A stretch of 11,736 nt of DNA from the NCBI GenBank assembly GCA_017432405.1, contig JAFRJF010000050.1, forward strand, positions 1 to 11,736, written 5' to 3'. The stretch's first letter is position 1. Each line of letters opens with the position of its first letter. The translations under genes were made by a program, and so were the position numbers. The notes under the pieces were generated by a model, which saw nothing but the letters and a program-made list of their open reading frames with translations, made no database searches and had not been told where the DNA came from. The DNA is from Clostridia bacterium. Lineage in GTDB: Bacteria > Bacillota_A > Clostridia > Christensenellales > Aristaeellaceae. Below, piece by piece: positions 5,489-11,736 of the stretch.

Positions 5489-6226
5489 TTATTCGAGATG
5501 GGCGAGCTTGAGGAATTGCTGAGCCCGCTCGTGCTGTGGGTTTTTGAACACCTGCTCCGGTGTGCCATCCTCCAGGATCTGCCCCTCGTCCAGCAGCAGC
5601 ACTCGGGTGGACACGTCCCGCACGAAGCGCATTTCGTGGCTGACGACCACCATAGTCATGCCCTCCCGAGCGATCTCCGTCATCACGGTCAGCACTTCGT
5701 TCACCCACTCCGGGTCCAGCGCCGAGGTAGGCTCGTCGAACAGGATCACTTTCGGGTCCACGGCCAGCGCCCTCGCAATGCCCACGCGCTGCTGCTGTCC
5801 GCCGGAGAGGAATGAGGGATAGGCATTGTATTTGTCGGAAAGGCCCACGCGATCAAGCAGCTCCTTCCCGCGTGCTTTCGCCGTCTCTTTGGAGAGCTTC
5901 TTCACCATGATCAGGCTCTCCGTGACGTTCTCCAGCGCGGTCTTGTTGTTGAACAGATTGTAGTGCTGGAACACCATGGCCGTCTTGCTCCGAAGCCGCT
6001 TCACCGCCTTTTTGCCGGCGCGGGCGGCGTCGATTTCAGCGTCGTCGATTCGGATGGTGCCCGCATCCGGGGCATCCAGCCAGTTCAGCGACCTGAGCAG
6101 CGTAGTCTTGCCCGCGCCGGAAGGGCCGATCATCGTGACGATCTCGCCCTTTTCTACCTTCAGATCCACGCCCCGGAGCACGTGGTTGTCCCCGAAGGAT
6201 TTTTTGAGTCCCTTCACGTCGATCAT
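5489..6226 (-). CDS. Polar amino-acid (likely cystine) ABC importer ATPase
   Basis: A 245-residue ATPase of the GlnQ/HisP/TcyC class that powers uptake at the inner face of the membrane. All ABC motifs are present: Walker A GPSGAGKTT (34-42), Q-loop Q87 in VFQHYNLF, signature LSGGQQQR (140-147), Walker B ILFDEPTSALD (161-171) and the switch histidine H197. The length is normal for the class. Its ATG overlaps the permease stop codon by 4 nt (ATGA), so the two are translationally coupled. Substrate cannot be read from the ATPase; cystine is inferred from the binding protein and neighbouring genes. Confidence 0.93.
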   Translation of the reverse strand: MIDVKGLKKSFGDNHVLRGVDLKVEKGEIVTMIGPSGAGKTTLLRSLNWLDAPDAGTIRIDDAEIDAARAGKKAVKRLRSKTAMVFQHYNLFNNKTALENVTESLIMVKKLSKETAKARGKELLDRVGLSDKYNAYPSFLSGGQQQRVGIARALAVDPKVILFDEPTSALDPEWVNEVLTVMTEIAREGMTMVVVSHEMRFVRDVSTRVLLLDEGQILEDGTPEQVFKNPQHERAQQFLKLAHLE

Positions 6227-6939
6227 TTCACGGCCCTCCTCTCGTACCGGCGTACCTTCTCCTCCACAACGGCCAGCACCCGCTCCATCAGGAAGCAGAC
6301 GGCCCAGTAGATCAGCGCCACGACGATATAGACCTCAAAGAAGCGGTAGGAGCGGGAGCCGGTGATCTTCGCCTGGGCCATCATTTCAATGACGGAGATG
6401 TTGAACACCAGACTGGTCTCCTTCAATAGCGATATGAAGGAATTGCCCAGCGCCGGAAGGGCGTTGGTGAAGGCCTGGGGCAGGATGATGCGCCGCAGAG
6501 CCTGGCCGGTAGAGAGGTTCACGCTGTAGCAGGCCTCCAGCTGCCCGGCATCGATGGCCATCATGGCACCGCGGATCGTCTCCGACATGAACGCGCCGCT
6601 GTTCAGCGACAGCGCGAACACGGCGAAGGCCGCGGCGGGGATGCCGTTGACGGAAAAGCGTGTGCCCAGGCCCTCGTTCATGCCCCGTAGTAAGATCGGC
6701 ACGCCATAATAGGCTACCAGCAGTTGTACCATGGCAGGGGTGCCTCGCATAAATGATACGAATAGCTTGCACAGCGGCGACAATACACGCACGTTGAAAT
6801 AGCGGATCATGGCGATGATAAAGCCAAGGATCAGCGCAATGAAACCGGAGAGGAATGCGATCCACAGCGTGACAGGCAGCTTGCTGCCGATCTGCGGGAT
6901 GGTGGAGATCATGAATTGTATGTCGAATATCTTGCCCAT
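6223..6939 (-). CDS. Polar amino-acid ABC importer permease
   Basis: A 238-residue HisM/GlnP-type membrane permease. Hydrophobic segments lie at about 22-46, 68-85, 98-117, 160-185 and 203-222. It has the family RGTP motif (65-68) and the EAA-type loop for docking the ATPase (131-156, with the conserved G at 145 and the LPQAF ending). One permease gene suggests a homodimer. The ribosome site is weak (GGGAG is 12 nt from ATG), which, together with the hairpin between this gene and the binding-protein gene, should keep its level below that of the binding protein. Confidence 0.92.
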   Translation of the reverse strand: MGKIFDIQFMISTIPQIGSKLPVTLWIAFLSGFIALILGFIIAMIRYFNVRVLSPLCKLFVSFMRGTPAMVQLLVAYYGVPILLRGMNEGLGTRFSVNGIPAAAFAVFALSLNSGAFMSETIRGAMMAIDAGQLEACYSVNLSTGQALRRIILPQAFTNALPALGNSFISLLKETSLVFNISVIEMMAQAKITGSRSYRFFEVYIVVALIYWAVCFLMERVLAVVEEKVRRYERRAVK

Positions 6940-6970
6940 GGATGTGCTCAGCTCCCGGTATCGCTGTTGT

Positions 6971-7008
6971 TAAAAGGGAGCCTGAGCCGGCTCACCGGTC
7001 AGGCTCCC
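6971..7008 (-). terminator. Partial terminator / stability hairpin between binding-protein and permease genes
   Basis: A perfect inverted repeat with 10-bp arms (GGGAGCCTGA and TCAGGCTCCC) lies 18 nt after the binding-protein stop codon, with an inner CCGG-CTCA-CCGG stem separated from the arms by one bulged base. On the minus strand the stem is followed at once by TTTTAAC. It should end a share of transcripts after the binding-protein gene, or protect the 3' end of that message, giving more binding protein than permease and ATPase, as is common in such operons. Confidence 0.8.
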
Positions 7009-7026
7009 GCGTCAATGCGGCACGGT

Positions 7027-7878
7027 TCAGTTGCCGCCGCCCAGACGGGCTTTCAGCGCTTCCTCAGTAGAGTAGTCGCCGCCCAGGTATTCCTCACCGA
7101 TGGCGGCTAGGGTACCATTGTCGATCAGGGTATTGAGCGCCCCGTCCACCGCCGCGGCCAGCGCTTGATTGGCTTCGGCGTAGGCATCGGTCTGAGAATA
7201 CAGCCAGTAGGTAGGCACCGGCGTGGCCTCCTCACGCAGCACGTAGTCCACGTTCAGGCCCTGTACGCTGATCACATTCGCGGCGACCGGCGGCTCGGCC
7301 AGGGTGGCGTCCACGCGCCCCTCCTGCACGTCCAGCAGGGCCTTGCTGATGTCGCCGTCATTGTAGACGATGTTCAGCTGGGCATCGGGGTGCTCCGCGT
7401 TCCAGGTAAGGGCGATATTCTCGTTAGATGAACCTACAGCCACGGAGAGCTTCAGGTCGGTACCGGCAATGCTGCCCAAGCCGGTAATGCCCTCGACGCC
7501 CTTCTGGAAAGCGATGGCGCCGGCAGTCCAGCTGTAGGCGACGTCGCCGAACAGGTACTTCTCCTCACGCTCCGGCGTCTTTGCCGCCTGGGAGACGATC
7601 ACCTGATAGCGGTCGGCCTCCAGGCCCGCGAAGATAGAGCTCCACTCCACCGGGATGTATTCGAACTCATAGTCCTCCAGCAGGTCGTCCACGGCCTTCG
7701 CCACGGCGATGTCATAGCCGTCGGGGCTGCCGTCCTCGTTCACATAGTTGTAGGGGGCGTAGGCGCCCTCGGTGGCGATGATTACCTTGGTGGGTTCGGC
7801 CAGCGCCGCCGTGAAGGCCAGTGTAAGGATCAGCGTCAGAATCAGCGCAAAAGATTTATTCAATATATTCTTTTTCAT
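7027..7878 (-). CDS. Extracellular amino-acid (likely cystine) binding protein
   Basis: A 283-residue family-3 solute-binding protein. Residues 1-27 form a signal peptide (KK start, long hydrophobic core, cleavage expected after ALA at 27). Ligand-contact landmarks are EGAYAPYNY (37-45), DGYDIAVAKAV (53-63), the arginine of KTPEREEKYLF (R104), which in the family holds the amino-acid carboxylate, and D190 in GRVDA, which holds the amino group. The EGAYAPYNY and EWSSIFAGLEADRYQVI blocks resemble FliY/TcyJ-type cystine-binding proteins, so cystine is the best guess; another polar amino acid is possible. There is no lipobox cysteine, unusual for a Gram-positive binding protein. A good GAGAGGGA ribosome site lies 6 nt upstream. 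It is the first long gene of its operon, behind a leader that contains a short Cys-containing ORF. Confidence 0.9.
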   Translation of the reverse strand: MKKNILNKSFALILTLILTLAFTAALAEPTKVIIATEGAYAPYNYVNEDGSPDGYDIAVAKAVDDLLEDYEFEYIPVEWSSIFAGLEADRYQVIVSQAAKTPEREEKYLFGDVAYSWTAGAIAFQKGVEGITGLGSIAGTDLKLSVAVGSSNENIALTWNAEHPDAQLNIVYNDGDISKALLDVQEGRVDATLAEPPVAANVISVQGLNVDYVLREEATPVPTYWLYSQTDAYAEANQALAAAVDGALNTLIDNGTLAAIGEEYLGGDYSTEEALKARLGGGN

Positions 7879-7933
7879 GGTTGTTCCCTCTCTATCAGAA
7901 TCGGTATTGGTGAACTGGTACGAATAATCGGCT

Positions 7934-7993
7934 TCAACATCGCTCCGCCCGCCACATTCGATCGCAAATACCGCCGTTGTGCCTCAGGTACAT
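7934..7993 (-). CDS. Possible short leader ORF with Cys codons upstream of the importer operon
   Basis: A 19-codon ORF (MYLRHNGGIC at its start, ending Arg-Cys-stop) in the importer leader. GGAGGG lies 6 nt before ATG, about as strong as any ribosome site in the window. Codon 10 is TGC and the last sense codon, 19, is TGT. The ribosome site lies in the loop of a small hairpin (TTGGA-GGGA-TCCAA). CGGTATT in codons 7-9 (7973-7967) is complementary to AATACCG (7908-7902), shortly before the binding-protein ribosome site. No terminator is seen between this ORF and the next gene, so any control would more likely act on translation. Two Cys codons are weaker evidence than the mccB leader; it may be a chance ORF. 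Confidence 0.45.
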   Translation of the reverse strand: MYLRHNGGICDRMWRAERC

Positions 7994-8042
7994 TTGGATC
8001 CCTCCAATCGATGCGCCGCGGTCATACCCCCGCGACGGAGAC

Positions 8043-8073
8043 ATGTTAACACAAAAAGCAGGGCCGTGTCCAA
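8043..8073 (-). promoter_or_regulatory. Possible promoter of the importer operon
   Basis: On the minus strand TGGACA (8067-8072) is followed after 17-18 nt by TTAACA or TAACAT (8043-8049), a weak -10 match. It lies between the larE terminator and the short leader ORF, and its -35 falls in the TATTGGAC motif as in the ECF and ywlG promoters. It would give a leader of about 160 nt. The 288-nt gap between the larE and binding-protein genes holds this, the short ORF, an inverted repeat and the larE terminator. Confidence 0.4.
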
Positions 8074-8075
8074 TA
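8068..8075 (-). repeat. TATTGGAC motif copy upstream of the importer operon
   Basis: Third minus-strand copy of TATTGGAC, the others being at 676-683 and 1336-1343, with a fourth on the plus strand at 3731-3738. All four are intergenic, and the three minus-strand copies cover the -35 position of a proposed promoter. Confidence 0.45.
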
Positions 8076-8104
8076 CATAAGACCGATTGATAGATATATG
8101 TTTC

Positions 8105-8123
8105 TCCTATTGTTTTAATAGGA
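8105..8123. repeat. AT-rich inverted repeat after the larE terminator
   Basis: TCCTATT and AATAGGA form perfect 7-bp arms around GTTTT. It lies 6 bp from the larE terminator and about 30 bp upstream of the proposed importer -35 box, so it could be an operator or a second weak hairpin ending the larE transcript. Confidence 0.35.
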
Positions 8124-8129
8124 ATTAAA

Positions 8130-8151
8130 CAAACCGCCTTGCGGCGGTTTG
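8130..8151 (-). terminator. Intrinsic terminator of the sulfur-transfer operon
   Basis: Perfect 9-bp arms (CAAACCGCC and GGCGGTTTG) close a GCAA tetraloop of the stable GNRA type on the minus-strand RNA, followed by TTTAATTCC. It begins 15 nt past the larE stop codon. Because the stem ends in U-rich sequence on the minus strand, it should work in that direction. Confidence 0.9.
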
Positions 8152-8166
8152 CAATTAAGAGGTTGT

Positions 8167-8997
8167 TTACAACGTCTCATTCATACTTCCAGTACGATAG
8201 CCCACAATATCCAGCGTTGTGTAGGCGAAGCCGATCCCTTTGAAAGCCCGTGCAACCCTTTGCCGGGTTCCTTCCTCCATGAATCGTGGAAACTGCTCCG
8301 GCGGCAGTTCGATGCGGGCGAGATTCCCGTGGATGCGCACGCGAAGCTGGGTGAAACCCATATCCAGCAGGAGCTGTTCCGCCTTGTCCACCATGCCGAG
8401 CTTTTCCACATTGATGGTATCGCCGTAGGGAAAGCGGCTGGACAGGCAGGCGAAGGACTGCTTGTTCCAGGTTGCAAGGCCCAGGTGCTTCGACAGCATG
8501 CGGATGTCCAGCTTCGTAAAGCCGTGCTCGCGCAGCGGGCTCAGGATGCCCAATTCCGCCACAGCTTGAAGGCCCGGGCGGTAGTCGCCATTATCGTCGA
8601 TGTTGGAGCCCTCCAGCACCGCGGCGATGCCTTCCTCACGCTGAATGTTCAGTATCTTCCCGAACAGCTCCCGCTTGCACAGGTAGCAGCGGTTCTTCGG
8701 GTTGTGGGCGAACCCCTCCACCGAAAGCTCCTCGGAAGGAAATACAATTTGCCGGATGCCGTTGGTCTGGCAAAACGCTTCGGCTTCCTTCAACTCCCGC
8801 TCCGGGAAGGTGGCGGAGGACGCCGTGGCCGCGAGGACATTCCCGCCCAACGCCCCTCTCGCCGCATACAGCAAAAAGGTAGAGTCCACGCCGCCGGAGA
8901 AGGCGACCACCGCGCTGCCGAGGTTGCGCAGGCTCTCCAAAAGCGCCTCATATTTGTTCATCTGCTCCCTGGTCGGAGCGCCGATATTCAGATCCAT
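8167..8997 (-). CDS. larE: LarE-type ATP-dependent sulfur transferase
   Basis: A 276-residue PP-loop protein of the LarE family. The family thiolates the pyridinium-dicarboxylate precursor of the nickel-pincer cofactor of lactate racemase and related LarA enzymes. It has the PP-loop SGGVDST (residues 34-40), the NPKNRCYLCK block with C104 and C107, and SFACLSSRFPYG with C184. Three such cysteines fit the LarE type reported to bind a 4Fe-4S cluster, as opposed to the type that sacrifices its own single cysteine. The start at 8997 is chosen because AGGGAGG is 7 nt before it; the ATG at 9003, which overlaps the tcdA stop, has only 1 nt of spacing. It is the last gene of the operon. No larA, larB or larC is visible, so the partners must be elsewhere or the target differs. 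A cysteine desulfurase in the same operon could supply the sulfur. Confidence 0.88.
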   Translation of the reverse strand: MDLNIGAPTREQMNKYEALLESLRNLGSAVVAFSGGVDSTFLLYAARGALGGNVLAATASSATFPERELKEAEAFCQTNGIRQIVFPSEELSVEGFAHNPKNRCYLCKRELFGKILNIQREEGIAAVLEGSNIDDNGDYRPGLQAVAELGILSPLREHGFTKLDIRMLSKHLGLATWNKQSFACLSSRFPYGDTINVEKLGMVDKAEQLLLDMGFTQLRVRIHGNLARIELPPEQFPRFMEEGTRQRVARAFKGIGFAYTTLDIVGYRTGSMNETL

Positions 8998-8999
8998 AT

Positions 9000-9770
9000 T
9001 CATGCCTCCCTTGGACAGTCCTTGGTCAAATCCTGGATGACCTCTGCCGCGATCATCAAACCGGCCACGGCGGGCACGAAGGCCGTGCTGCCGGGAATGT
9101 CCCGGCGCTCAGTGCATTTGTGCTTCGCGCCGGGCGGACAAATACAATGGCTGCGACAGCTGATGCTCATATCCTCAATGGGGCGGATGGGCGGCTCATC
9201 CGACCATATCACCTTCAGGTGTCTGATTCCCCGCTTCTTCAGTTCCCGACGCATCACCCGTGCCAGCGGGCAGGTGTGGGTCCTGGTGATGTCGGAGATG
9301 TGGAACCGCCCCGGGTCCAGCTTGTTGCCCGCGCCCATGGCGCTGATGATGGGCACGCTCCACTGGTTTGCCTTCTGCACGAGGCACAGCTTCGCGGACA
9401 CGGTGTCGATGGCATCCACCACATAGTTGTATTCGCCGAAGGGAAATTCATCCACGTTCTCCGGCAGCACGAAGCGCTTACGCACCCGGATATCTGCCTG
9501 GGGATTGATCTCCAGCATCCGCTCGGCCATGACCTCTGCCTTGTATTGCCCCACGGTCCTGCGGGTGGCGATGATCTGACGGTTCAGGTTGGTCAGGCAC
9601 ACCTGATCGTCGTCGATCAGGTCAAACGCCCCGACACCGCTTCTGACCAGCGCCTCGCAGACATAGCCGCCCACGCCGCCGATGCCGAATACCGCCACGC
9701 GACAATCTGCCAGCCGCTCAATGGCGGGTCTGCCCAATAGTAACTGCGTTCTTGAAAACTGATTCAGCAT
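9000..9770 (-). CDS. tcdA: TcdA/YgdL-type tRNA threonylcarbamoyladenosine dehydratase (E1-like)
   Basis: A 256-residue ThiF/MoeB-superfamily enzyme. In E. coli TcdA (YgdL) uses ATP to cyclise the t6A base at position 37 of tRNAs. The nucleotide-binding GIGGVGGYV (29-37), DDDQVCLTNLNRQ (53-65) and the SAMGAGNKLDPGRFHISDITRT stretch (143 onward) are diagnostic of this subfamily rather than of ThiF or MoeB. A Cys-rich stretch, SCRSHCICPPGAKHKC (204-219), lies before the PGSTAFVP block and could bind a metal, as paired cysteines do in ThiF and MoeB. The ATG overlaps the preceding stop codon by one base, and its own stop overlaps the ATG at 9003. CsdA/CsdE sulfur proteins are linked to TcdA in E. 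coli, which fits the cysteine desulfurase here. Confidence 0.87.
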   Translation of the reverse strand: MLNQFSRTQLLLGRPAIERLADCRVAVFGIGGVGGYVCEALVRSGVGAFDLIDDDQVCLTNLNRQIIATRRTVGQYKAEVMAERMLEINPQADIRVRKRFVLPENVDEFPFGEYNYVVDAIDTVSAKLCLVQKANQWSVPIISAMGAGNKLDPGRFHISDITRTHTCPLARVMRRELKKRGIRHLKVIWSDEPPIRPIEDMSISCRSHCICPPGAKHKCTERRDIPGSTAFVPAVAGLMIAAEVIQDLTKDCPREA

Positions 9771-10624
9771 TATTCTTCACCTGCATCATACCATTCCAGA
9801 AAGGTATGCTCCTCGCCCTTAGACTTCCAGCCGGGAAAGGTGTCGAATTGCAGCATGTGGATGGCGTTGAACACGTTCTTCTCCACCTTGCCGCCGTCCC
9901 GGTTCAGGCGCTTCAAGAGCTGCTTGACCTCCTGCCGCTTGGAGCCGCCGCCCCCATTGTCGCACAGCGTGCAGTTCTCCGTGAAGCGGCAGGCGCACTG
10001 GATGAACGAGAGTTCGTGGGCGTTCTTCCAGGCGATGATATCCTCCTCATGCACCCTGTACAGCGGGCGGATCAGCTCCATGCCAGGGAAGTTCTTTGAG
10101 TGCAGCTTGGGCATCATCCCTTGCAGCTGCCCGCCCCACAGCATGCCCATCACGGTGGTCTCGATCACGTCGTTGAAGTGATGGCCCAGGGCGATCTTGT
10201 TGCAGCCCAGCTCCCGCGCCTTGCCGTACAGGCATCCGCGCCGCATCTTCGCGCAGAGGAAGCAAGGGTTCTTCTCCTGACTGTTGGCAATCTCAAAGAT
10301 GTCGCTTTCAAACAGCGTGTAGGGGATATCCAGCAATTTGGCGTTTGATTCCACCTTACGGCGGTTGATCTCGTTGTAGCCGGGGTCCATGATGAGATAC
10401 TCCGCCTCAAAGGGCACCTCGCTATGGCGCTGGAGAATCTGCATCAGCTTCGCCATCAGCATGGAATCCTTGCCGCCGGAGATGCACACGGCGATTTTGT
10501 CGCCGGGCTTTATCAGCTCGTACGCTCGCACAGCGTTCATGAAGGGTCGCCAGATGGGCTTGCGGAATTCCTTGAGCAGGCTGCTCTCGACCCGCTGGGC
10601 GAAGGCCATGTTCTCGCGCTTCAT
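9770..10624 (-). CDS. TtcA-like PP-loop tRNA thiolase
   Basis: A 284-residue PP-loop ATPase of the TtcA/TtuA group, enzymes that activate a tRNA base with ATP and replace oxygen with sulfur using an iron-sulfur cluster. Motifs: SGGKDS (49-54), NPCFLCAKMRRG with C121 and C124, ALGHHFNDVIETTVMGM (145-161), GGQLQGMMPKL (164-174) and IRPLYRVHEEDI. A second Cys group, QCACRFTENCTLC (C210, C212, C218, C221), stands where TtcA has its third cluster ligand. E. coli TtcA makes 2-thiocytidine at position 32; whether this protein has the same target is uncertain, so no symbol is given. Its ATG overlaps the cysteine desulfurase stop codon (ATGA), giving direct coupling to a sulfur source. Confidence 0.82.
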   Translation of the reverse strand: MKRENMAFAQRVESSLLKEFRKPIWRPFMNAVRAYELIKPGDKIAVCISGGKDSMLMAKLMQILQRHSEVPFEAEYLIMDPGYNEINRRKVESNAKLLDIPYTLFESDIFEIANSQEKNPCFLCAKMRRGCLYGKARELGCNKIALGHHFNDVIETTVMGMLWGGQLQGMMPKLHSKNFPGMELIRPLYRVHEEDIIAWKNAHELSFIQCACRFTENCTLCDNGGGGSKRQEVKQLLKRLNRDGGKVEKNVFNAIHMLQFDTFPGWKSKGEEHTFLEWYDAGEE

Positions 10625-11736
10625 TTCGTCAACCTCTCCCGCACTTCATCGAATATCCGTATGAATTCGTCCAATTCCTTCATGGTCGTCCGGTGGCTCA
10701 GGCTGACCCGCCAGGATTCCAGTGCTGCCTTTCTGCTCCGGGTCACGGCGTACACCGCCCGGGAGGGCGTGTGCTCCACCGAGCAGGCGGACTTCACCGA
10801 TACGCACACGCCGAGCTCCGCCAGCGCGTCCCGGAATGCCGTGCCTTTGACCCCCGACACGCCGAGGTTCAGGATGTGGGGAACGGCGCTTCGCGGGCTG
10901 TGGATCGTCACGCCGCTTCGGGAAGACAGGCGTTTCTGCAGGTGCTGATTGAGCCCTCTGACCGTCTCCAGCCTGGTTTCCCTCTGATCGGTGGCGATCC
11001 TCAGCGCCTCGGCCAGCGAAACCGCCAAGCCGACGGCGGGCGTGCCGCTGCGATAGAGCGTCGTGCTGGTTCCACCGTGGATCAGCGGCTCCATCTCCAC
11101 ATCATCGCGCTTCCACAAGAGCCCGCTGCCGTTCAGCCCGCCGAATTTGTGGGCGGACAGGCTGACGGTATCGGCGAGAGAGAAGTCGAACGGCAGCCTG
11201 CCGATGATCTGCGTGGCGTCCACGTGGAGACGACAGCTTGAATGTGCTCTCACGATGGCGGAGGCCTCCTCCACAGGCTGGACGACGCCCAGCTCGCTGT
11301 CCACCGCGCACAGCGTCACCAGCACGGTGTCCTTGCGGATCCAATCGCGCAGCTGGCGCAGGTCGATGGTCCCGTCCCGGTTCACGTCCAGCACGTCGAT
11401 CTCCCAGCCCCGCTCCTGGAGCGCCGTCAGGCAGCCGCTGACGGAGGCGTGCTCCAGCGGCGTGGTGATGATGTGCCGGCCCACATGGCGACTGGCATGG
11501 GCAATGCCCATGATCGCCGTATTGTTGCCCTCACTGGCCCCGGAATTGAAGATCACTTCCTCAGGTCGAACGTTCAGCAGTTCAGTGCAGACCGTCGTTG
11601 CCCGAGCTATGGCTTTGGCGGTTTCCTGACCCATGCCATGTCGGGCGTTGGCATTACCGACGAAACGTCTCTCCGCTTCACAAAACGCCTCCAATACCTG
11701 CGGCTCCACGGGCGTGTTGGCGGTATAGTCCAGGTA
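10621..11736 (-). CDS. NifS/IscS-type cysteine desulfurase, 5' end beyond the window
   Basis: A class-V PLP enzyme that takes sulfur from L-cysteine as a persulfide, releasing alanine. The frame is open to the right edge, and the first visible residues, YLDYTANTPVEPQVLEAF, match the start of NifS/IscS proteins, so only a few residues are missing. The GTG at 11709 is internal, not the start. Counting from the first visible codon: LEHAS with the PLP-stacking histidine near 96, HVDATQ with the PLP aspartate near 173, the PLP lysine in SAHKFGG near 197 and the persulfide cysteine in KSACS near 318. It heads, or is an early gene of, an operon with three sulfur or E1-like enzymes, and probably feeds sulfur to the TtcA-like protein and LarE. 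The exact isoform (IscS, NifS or a dedicated one) is not clear. Confidence 0.9.
   Translation of the reverse strand, partial: YLDYTANTPVEPQVLEAFCEAERRFVGNANARHGMGQETAKAIARATTVCTELLNVRPEEVIFNSGASEGNNTAIMGIAHASRHVGRHIITTPLEHASVSGCLTALQERGWEIDVLDVNRDGTIDLRQLRDWIRKDTVLVTLCAVDSELGVVQPVEEASAIVRAHSSCRLHVDATQIIGRLPFDFSLADTVSLSAHKFGGLNGSGLLWKRDDVEMEPLIHGGTSTTLYRSGTPAVGLAVSLAEALRIATDQRETRLETVRGLNQHLQKRLSSRSGVTIHSPRSAVPHILNLGVSGVKGTAFRDALAELGVCVSVKSACSVEHTPSRAVYAVTRSRKAALESWRVSLSHRTTMKELDEFIRIFDEVRERLTK

Noticed and set aside
5469..5708. 80-residue N-terminal extension of the serine-dehydratase-like protein
   Set aside because: It overlaps the ATPase gene, is rich in Arg and Gly as a shadow frame is, and lacks similarity to the family; ATG at 5468 has a ribosome site and matches the family start.
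7879..8040. T-box-like stretch (GGGGGTATGACCGCGG) in the importer leader
   Set aside because: It only loosely resembles the T-box core, lacks the long specifier stem and any terminator after it, and sits too close to the proposed promoter.
11707..11709. GTG as the start of the cysteine desulfurase
   Set aside because: The frame continues to the window edge with a typical NifS start sequence (YLDYTANTP), so the gene is cut, not started, here.

Overview
This 11.7 kb window looks like chromosomal DNA of a moderately GC-rich Bacillota species, probably a clostridium. A YwlG/TIGR01440-family gene, a lone ECF-transporter S-component, a MccA/MccB reverse-transsulfuration pair, strong GGAGG-type ribosome sites and sigma-A-type promoters all point that way; the taxonomy is inference. 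Every supported protein gene lies on the minus strand, so transcription runs from high to low coordinates. Almost every gene concerns cysteine or sulfur.

From right to left: (1) A four-gene sulfur-transfer operon with overlapping ends: an NifS/IscS-type cysteine desulfurase (cut by the right edge), a TtcA-like PP-loop protein, a TcdA/YgdL-type E1-like enzyme and LarE. It ends at a strong terminator at 8130-8151. (2) A polar amino-acid (likely cystine) ABC importer (binding protein, permease, ATPase) followed by a fused iron-sulfur serine-dehydratase-like lyase, ending at a terminator at 3830-3865. A terminator-like hairpin separates the binding-protein gene from the permease gene. (3) The mccB-mccA operon (cystathionine gamma-lyase and cystathionine beta-synthase) behind a consensus promoter and a roughly 190-nt leader. 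(4) An ECF S-component gene with its own promoter and inverted repeat. (5) A ywlG-type gene with its own promoter.

The standout is the mccB leader. It encodes a 21-codon peptide with an excellent ribosome site and three consecutive Cys codons (TGT TGT TGT), then a further Cys codon. It is followed by a GC-rich intrinsic terminator located before mccB. A stretch inside the peptide gene can form a 12-nt duplex (10 Watson-Crick pairs, one G-U, one mismatch) with the 5' arm of that terminator. This is the layout of a ribosome-mediated attenuator sensing charged tRNA-Cys, like trp or his attenuation but for cysteine synthesis. A second, weaker short ORF with a strong ribosome site and two Cys codons precedes the ABC importer operon.

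Together the genes would import cystine, make cysteine from homocysteine and serine via cystathionine, break down excess cysteine or serine, and pass cysteine sulfur to tRNA and cofactor thiolation. Transcription of the synthesis branch would be controlled by translation of cysteine codons.
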